The notes under the pieces are model-generated. The model was not told the origin of the DNA, made no database searches, and saw nothing but the letters and a program-made list of their open reading frames with translations. From contig CAMYJF010000012.1 of NCBI GenBank assembly GCA_947258555.1, forward strand, positions 1-45,002: DNA of 45,002 bases, in the 5' to 3' direction. Source of the stretch: an uncultured Eudoraea sp. GTDB lineage: Bacteria > Bacteroidota > Bacteroidia > Flavobacteriales > Flavobacteriaceae. A program made the translations under genes and the position numbers. Shown here in pieces: positions 34,478 through 42,500 of the stretch (position 1 is its first letter; each line of letters begins with the position of its first letter).

Positions 34478-36544
34478 ATGAAACGAGTACTGCTGTTTAT
34501 TTCCATGGTTTTATTGCTGGGCGCTAGTCAACTATCTGCCCAGGAAGACAATCCATTTATCACATATGATGTACCGTCTCAAAACCTATTGAAGTTTAAC
34601 CGCTTCCTTATAAATCCGACGTTTTCAACTGTTCGGGAAGACAAATCGTATTTCAATGTATTACATAGAAACCAATCGGTAGATTTTGATGATAATAACC
34701 AGGCGTACTTCTTAAGCTATAGCGGGCGTATAAATGACCGTACAGGTCTTGGTCTAAGTTTATACACTCAACGTGAGGGAACTATTAGTAACTATGGGAT
34801 CCTGGCTAACTATGCTTATGGAATTAAATTAAGTGAGAAGAGCAACTTTACCTTTGGCGCCAACTTATCATACTACAGCAGTGGGTTTGATGAAAACAGG
34901 GCAAATCCGGTTGAAAATGATCCCTTGCTAGGCGGTCTTCAAGACAATTCACTCTTTACATTCCAGCCCGGTTTTAATATATCGTACGGTGCTTTTGATT
35001 TTGGGGTATTTGCTGAAAACCTGTTTGATTACAATCTGAAAACCAGTGAGTCAATCACTGAATTCCAGGACAAGACTTTCTCGAGTCACCTGCAGTACAC
35101 ACATCAGTTTGAAAATGGAAATGGAATATTTGAACAAGCCAGGCTTATGCCATTGGCTCGTGTGAGAAAAGTAGGGGAGGAGGACCTGGTTCTTGGGGGT
35201 GCGCTTATACTCGACTTGCCAAAACTAGGATGGCTTCAAGGCGGATATGATAGTTTCTATGGGGCCTCGGCCGGAATGGGCTTCAACCTGAATAAAAGGT
35301 TGTCTATTGGCTACACTATGGAAAAAAGCTTGTCAACCAACTTTGACAATTTCGGACCCACACATGAAATATCCTTTGCCTATTCCTTTACACCAAATCT
35401 CACAGAAGATCGCGTAATGTTGGAAGATCAGGAGGATCAATTGGTTAGTAATGAGGAGGATCCTACCGAATCATTTGATGACAAAAACAAAGAGATAGAA
35501 GAACTAAAGAAAAGGCTGACAGAAAATGATGCCATTCTTGCTGAACTAATGTACCGCCAAGATTCCTTAGAAAATTTAGAAAGCGGGAGGCAGGGAGATC
35601 TTGAACGACGCTTCGAGATGGTCATGCGCATGGTTAGAAATGAAACCAGAGGAGAACGTCCAGACTTGGAGGAACGTGCTAAAGATCTGTACTTCAATGG
35701 TCAGCAGGACGAAACAGCTGTGGCTCAACAAGAAAAAACTGAAGAAATATCTACGCGGGGGGACAATGACTCCAACAAGCGGACAGATGTAGCGGCAAAT
35801 GAGCCAACCAAAGATTTAGTAAAAAAAGATGGAAATGGAGTTGCTACTGCCCCGGCTCGTAAAGTTACCGGCCCAAAGAGCAGGAGGTTTAACGACCTGC
35901 CCGGAGTGGAAGATGGGTACTACGTTGTAGCCAATGTTTACAAAGGCCCGCACTACATGAATAAGTTCATGGATAAGTTGTCCAATGAAGGCCTGCAACC
36001 CAATTTTATTGACAATCAAAAAAATGGCTTAAAATACGTTTATATCGATCGGTATAATTCATGGCAGGAAGCCGTTGATGCCTACAAATCTGGCGTTAAC
36101 GGGACTTATAGTGGTGACATGTGGATCATGAATGTGCAGAATCGCTATACGAATGAAGCCTATGCTGCCAATACAGAAATGGTACGTGAAAAATCTGCCG
36201 AATATGAATCTGATGTCCTTCAAAAAAATGTGGTTGTCAGAGACGGGGTTGATTCTAATGAAGAAGGCCGAACAAGAAACGATCTATATGGCGAAGGCAC
36301 GGGCTTTTATATTATCGCTAACGTGTTTGCTAATCCCAACAATGCCAAGCGATTCGTAAAATTCCTGAATAGCCGTGGGCTTAATGCCAGCTATTTTATT
36401 AATCCCGAGAATGATTACCGATATGTGTATTTGAAAAAGCACAACTCCTGGAATAACGCACTCATAGCATACTACTCAAATCTCAATGACATGTACATGG
36501 ACAAAATGTGGATCATGCGTGTCACACCAAATTTAATCACCTAA
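34478..36544 (+). CDS. PorP/SprF family T9SS outer-membrane protein with C-terminal SPOR-like modules
   Basis: PorP/SprF proteins assist secretion and surface attachment of type B T9SS substrates. The 688-aa protein has a signal peptide (to about LSAQ), then a PorP-type beta-barrel of about 300 residues (FNRFLINPTFSTVREDKSYFNVLHRNQ is the start; FAENLFDYNL and the repeated amphipathic strands follow). This region ends in an aromatic FAYSFTP at about 305-311. It is longer than usual because it continues with a predicted coiled coil (about 330-400), an acidic linker, and two SPOR-like modules at about 478-550 (GYYVVANVYKG to WIMNV) and 607-685 (GFYIIANVFAN to WIMRV). It is followed directly by the giant adhesin with a TAATG overlap. 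Confidence 0.88.
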   Translation: MKRVLLFISMVLLLGASQLSAQEDNPFITYDVPSQNLLKFNRFLINPTFSTVREDKSYFNVLHRNQSVDFDDNNQAYFLSYSGRINDRTGLGLSLYTQREGTISNYGILANYAYGIKLSEKSNFTFGANLSYYSSGFDENRANPVENDPLLGGLQDNSLFTFQPGFNISYGAFDFGVFAENLFDYNLKTSESITEFQDKTFSSHLQYTHQFENGNGIFEQARLMPLARVRKVGEEDLVLGGALILDLPKLGWLQGGYDSFYGASAGMGFNLNKRLSIGYTMEKSLSTNFDNFGPTHEISFAYSFTPNLTEDRVMLEDQEDQLVSNEEDPTESFDDKNKEIEELKKRLTENDAILAELMYRQDSLENLESGRQGDLERRFEMVMRMVRNETRGERPDLEERAKDLYFNGQQDETAVAQQEKTEEISTRGDNDSNKRTDVAANEPTKDLVKKDGNGVATAPARKVTGPKSRRFNDLPGVEDGYYVVANVYKGPHYMNKFMDKLSNEGLQPNFIDNQKNGLKYVYIDRYNSWQEAVDAYKSGVNGTYSGDMWIMNVQNRYTNEAYAANTEMVREKSAEYESDVLQKNVVVRDGVDSNEEGRTRNDLYGEGTGFYIIANVFANPNNAKRFVKFLNSRGLNASYFINPENDYRYVYLKKHNSWNNALIAYYSNLNDMYMDKMWIMRVTPNLIT

Positions 36545-39500
36545 TGAAAACCAGACTAACCAGCAATATTTTACTTGCTGGCTTATTGCTCTTCTCGTTT
36601 ATCGGGCTAAGCCAGGAGTTTAACACCTTTGACGTTCGTTACCAGAACAATCTGAGGGGTGATCTTACTTTTATAGGAAATAATATTGTCAACCGCGATG
36701 GTGGGACGGGTTCTACAGAACCAGAAGATCCGTACAATGCTACCGGAAGTTCTTCCACCTATAACGATTGGCTGAATATGCAATATATTGATGTAGATAG
36801 TGATCCTTCTACATTCAGTTCCAGTACGGCCAATTTTCAATTCGCTCAGGCCAACTGTAATCTTATTAGGTATGCCGGTTTATATTGGTCGGCTACATAT
36901 CCAAGTGCGCAGGCCGGTCAGCCACTGGGTACCGGAAGACAAAACGATTTTAATCAGGTACAACTTTCAGTGCCTGGAGCTGGCTATGTTAATGTCGTCG
37001 CTGATGAAATACTCTTCGACGGTTTTACGAGTGGTGATCCTTCGGTAACCCAAAACAGTCCATATGCCTGTTATGCCGATATCACGGCATTAATAACACC
37101 ATTAGCCGATCCTTCCGGGGATTATACGGTGGCTAATATTCGCTCCGTTACGGGTTCCTTATCGCCAGGTGGTGGTGCCGCTGGAGGATGGACGCTTGTC
37201 ATTGTTTATGAAAATCCGACCCTTACAGGAAAATTGATCACCACCTTTGACGGGTTTGCGCGGGTTCGTTCTGCTAATCCTCAAGTGGATATTAATTATA
37301 GTGGTTTCAATACCATACCTGTAGGCCCAGTAAGAGCCAATATTGGGGCCGCTGCACTCGAAGGCGATAACCGGATCACCGGTGACCAAATGCAAATCCG
37401 AGCTGCAAGTAATCCAGGGTTTACAACTATAAGCGACCCGGTAAATCCGGCAAGCAACTTCTTTAATAGCAACATTACTTTAAATGGTGCTATCACCACC
37501 AATCGTACGCCCAATAGCATAAATACATTGGGGTATGACACGGATATGTTCCCGTTAAACAACCCTGTGAATTCTGTCATTCCGAATAACGAAACTGACG
37601 CTACCCTTCGATTTACTTCTAGCGGTGATCAATATTATCCGTTTTTCAATTCCTTCAATGTTGAGATTATTGAGCCCAACATTGTCCTGGAGAAAAAGGT
37701 AGAGGACTTAGCGGGAAATGACATTACCGGTTTGGGTGTAAACCTTGGGCAATTCCTGGATTATGTGTTGACCTTTCAAAATATTGGCAATGACGATGCC
37801 ACGAATTATTCGATTCGGGACGCCCTCCCTATTAATGTCTCGGTGATAGAAGCCGATATCGCTGCTCCTCCGGGAGTCACCTGGGTATACGATCCGGTTG
37901 CTCGTGATATTACGTTTTCTATTCCCGATAATTTAGTGGAGGAGTTCGATCCGGCCAGCAGTATCCGCCTTCGGGTTCGGGTTGCTGAAAATTGCTTTGA
38001 TTTTATCGATGCTTGTACAGACCAAATCCCCAATCAGGCTTATTCAACCTACCAAGGTGTGATCAACGATGCGATCATTACCGATGATCCATCCGTTTCT
38101 GATTTTGACAATTGTGGCTTTGTAACTCCAGGAGCAACAAACTTTTTGTTGGACGACCTTGAAAACTGTGATTTCAGCAGAACTGTTCAATTGTGTGGGA
38201 ATGATGTGTTGTTGGATGCTGGCAACAATTTTGACCAGTATATATGGTATAGAGACGTTAATGAAGATGGTCTCATTGACGCAGGAGATATTATTATTGA
38301 TGACGGCGATCCGGACAATGACCCAAGCACTCAATTAGTAACCGAGGTGGGGATGTATATCGTAGATAAGATCGTTGCCGATCCTTGTAAAGGGTTTCAA
38401 GAGATAATTACAGTAGAACCATTTGGAGCCACATATCCAAATCCGATTACAGAGGCGATTAATGATCCTACGAATACTGTAGAAGGGGAGGTAGTTGTCT
38501 GCCCTAATGACGGTGAAGAACTACCCAAAGTATTCCTATGCGGCGCTAATGATACTGAACTAATTTCACTTAATATTCCCGATGCCGTAAGCATTGAATG
38601 GGAGCAATTGGATGAGGCAAGTTGTACTGCTTCTGTAGCAGATTGTGCCAATAAAGACTCAGGATGTGCCTGGAATAATGTAGGCTCAGGCTTTGATTAT
38701 CTGGCCCAGGATGCGGGTCAGTACCGACTTGTTGTCAATTATCAAAATGGGTGTTTTGCGCGATTTTACTTCAATATTTTCAAGAATCCGCTTGATCCTC
38801 AATACAATTCAAGAGACATCATTTGTGCTACACCGGGAAATATTACGGTAACAAATATGCCTGCGGATTACGAATATCAATTATTAGATGCTACAACAGG
38901 TGGTGTGCTGGTTGCCTGGGGTGCCAGTCCTAGTTTTCCTATTGCCACGAATGGTGTTTACGCCGTGGAAATGCGGCAACAAGGCGTGGTTGATGGGTGT
39001 ATTTTCTTATTGGATAATATTGGCATTTTACTGCGGGATTACCAAGTAGATGTTACGGCCAGGGATGCCGATTGTAGTGGCCTGGGGGAGATCCAAATTT
39101 CCCAGCTAAATGTGGAACCACAATACTACTATGAGATCCAACAAGGAGGCACGACCATAGATACATTTGGTCCGTCTGTAGACAATAATTATACCTTCCA
39201 AAATTTAAATCCGGGCGTATATGATGTTATTGCCAACACAGATGATGGGTGTACCTATACCGAGCAAGTAACTATACAGGACCTGAATGATCTTGCGTTA
39301 ACTGCCCAGATCTCACAGCACATAAGTTGCAAGGAGGGGAATATTCAAATGGACTCTTCCGGAGGGCAAACACCCCATATCTATGCCATTTGGTCGTTTG
39401 TTGATGAGGGTGGAAATACAGTCATTTCCTACCCTACGATCAATGATATTCCTCCTTCAGAATTTCAAACCAGTGTCATTTTTGACATTTTAACACCTGG

Positions 39501-42500
39501 AGATTACACATTTGTTGTTGTAGACAAAAACAACTGTTTTGCTATTTCAAATACCGTAACAATTGTATTGGTGCCTTCAATCGAATATGATCCTTCCACG
39601 GTCATCGATGAAACCTGTTTCGGGGCCGCAGACGGAAGTATTTCATTTAATCTTACCAACACCAATGGGTACCAGATAACATTCCATCTTATAGATGATA
39701 CCGGAACCATCATAGAATCTAATTCATCTGGTGTCTTTACCAATCTTCCTCAAGGAGACTATACGGTTCGCCTGGATCAGAGCAAGGGAGGGGCAACATG
39801 TGAATTCTTTGAATATTATACAATTTCCGGCCCTAGCAGTGCAGTAACCGGAAATGCCGTTCTTATACAAGATTATACCTGTCTTCAAAATGGAATAATT
39901 GAAGCTCAGGGGGCTACCGGTGGGAATCCCCCTTACGAATATAGCATTGATGGTGTAAATTTTGCAAGTGGTCCGGGTGCTGAGACTTTTAATAACCTCA
40001 CAGATGGAACTTACTCAATAACGATTAGGGATGCCAGCGGCTGTACATTTGTAACGGCGCCTATTACCATTGACCCCCTTAATGAGCCTAGTGATCTTAC
40101 ATTTACAGCAACTCCACCCAGTTGCCCGGCGCTTATCTCAGATGTTGTAGTAACTGTGGTCGACGGCAATGCGCCTTATCTATTTGAAATTACGGCACCT
40201 GCCTCTATTTCGGCTACTTCTATTAGTGGCAATACCGCCAATTTTGATGGCTTGGCCCCTGGCACATATACCTTTAGCGTTACTGATAATAAAGGGTGTG
40301 TATACGACGAGTCATTTACTATCGCTGATGTGTCCCCTATACAAGCTATTGGTCAGCTGATCAGTAATGTGACCTGCGTTGGTGATAGCGATGGGGAAGT
40401 GCTTTATACGATATCTGACTTCAATACATCTTATGACTATTCTGTGGCGGGTCCTTCAACTTTTAGCGGAACAGCTGAAACAAGTGCTACGATCTCCCTA
40501 ACCGGATTACCGGCCGGACTTTACACAATTACGGTAACAGATAACGATACAAATTGTACGGCCACCGCTGATGTTACAATCGGTGAGCCTGCAGCTCCTT
40601 TAACATTAACTGCCGTCGAGATAGAACCCACATGTTCAAGTGATGGTAGCGTTCAGTTAACCGCAGCGGATGGCTGGAGTGGATATACATATACATTGAC
40701 ATATCCTGACTTGGTTACTATTGTGTCAAACACAACTGGCACTTTCTCTGGTCTTACTCAGATCGGCGCTTACAATGCAGAAGTCTCAGACGCCAATGGT
40801 TGTGTAGTCACAACTTCATTTTCTCTGTCTGCAGCGACGATCCCAGTATTGGATATAGTTCCTAACGATCCTTGTTATGATGATGCTGTGGGACTAACCC
40901 TTACGGCCAATGTTACTTCAGGAGGAGATGGGAATTTCCAATACAGATTAGACGGGGGTGCATATCAGGCATCCAACGTATTTACAGGTCTTGGCCCGGG
41001 TACTTATACCATTGATGTGATCGATGGAAAAAATTGTACTGGGACTGATACCATTACTATCAATGCTGAGCTCGTAGTGACGGCTTCAGCTAATAATATA
41101 ACAGCTTGTAGTACCGACGCCGACGTTACCATTGTTGCAGCTGGTGGAGACGGAAGCTTCGTTTACGCTATTGTCGCAGATGCAGTGGCTCCAATTCCTG
41201 CCAATTTTGGTGCCTCAAATGTCATAACCATAACCGGTGCGGGAGATTATGATGTGTATGTGCGTGATAATAATGGCGCCGTTCCTTTCTGTGAGGCAAT
41301 GTATGACCTTACAATATCACAGGACGCTCCTCTTGTCCTAACACCTTCAGCCATAGACGTGGATTGCTTTGGTGGGGCCAATGGCTCCATTTCTTTAGCA
41401 CTGGTTGGGGGACTCCCTCCATATGATTACAGCATAGATAATGGCACGAACTATCAGATAGATACAGACTTTTTTAACCTGCCAGCCGGGAACTATCCTG
41501 TTCGGGTAAGAGATGCCAACGGCTGCGAAGAAACAGCGACAGTAACCATCAACGAGCCTGCACAGATCACAGCTGAAGCTACAATAACTCAAGTGTATGA
41601 CTGTACACAATTAGGTGAAATCACAGTGGGCAGTATTACGCCAACTTCCGGTGGTTCGGGTGATTATCAATACAGCCTAAATGGAGGCGCCTGGACAGCT
41701 GTAACCACAGCTGGCCATGTATACATAGATCTGATCGATGGAACCTATTCAATCCAGGTCCGCGATGCAAATGCTGTCGGATGTCTAATAACACTTCCCG
41801 ACGTGATCATACCGCCGCTTCCCATTGAACCGGTATTGACCGCAAGTGTCGACTATAATTGTGATGGAACCGGAGATATAACCATTTTGCCAAATGATCC
41901 ATCCTATACTTACAGCCTTAATGCTGGTGCTCTACAAGCTTCCAATGTGTTTGCTAATGTTGCCGTGGGCACCCATACCATTACTGTTGATTACGGAAGC
42001 GGATGTACCGTAGATACTGCAGTAGTAGTTGAAGACGGAAATGCATTTGATTCTCTAATTACGGCTTTTACGAACATCAGTTGTAATACAGGTACAGATG
42101 GATCCATAGGCTTCAGTGTCGATAATTTTGATGCCGTTAACGGCTTTGAATACAATATAAATGGTGGTGCTTTCTCAGCGCCTCAAACCAGCAGCCCGAT
42201 CACAATCAACGGGTTATCAGCCGGTGCTTATACAATTATTGTAAGAGATGTGCTGGACAACAGCTGTTCTATTACCTTAAATCAAAACCTAACAGAGCCA
42301 GCGGCTGTAGTTGCCTCAGCAACCCTAACTACTCCTATTACTTGTACTAATGGTGGAGCGACTATTACAGGTAGCGCTCTGGGAGGAACCCCATCTTACG
42401 AATATCAATTGGAAGACAATGTCGGTGGAATCACAAATCCATACCAGGCAAATGCTGTGTTTACCGGTATTGCTGCAGGAGATTACATCATACGGGTTCG

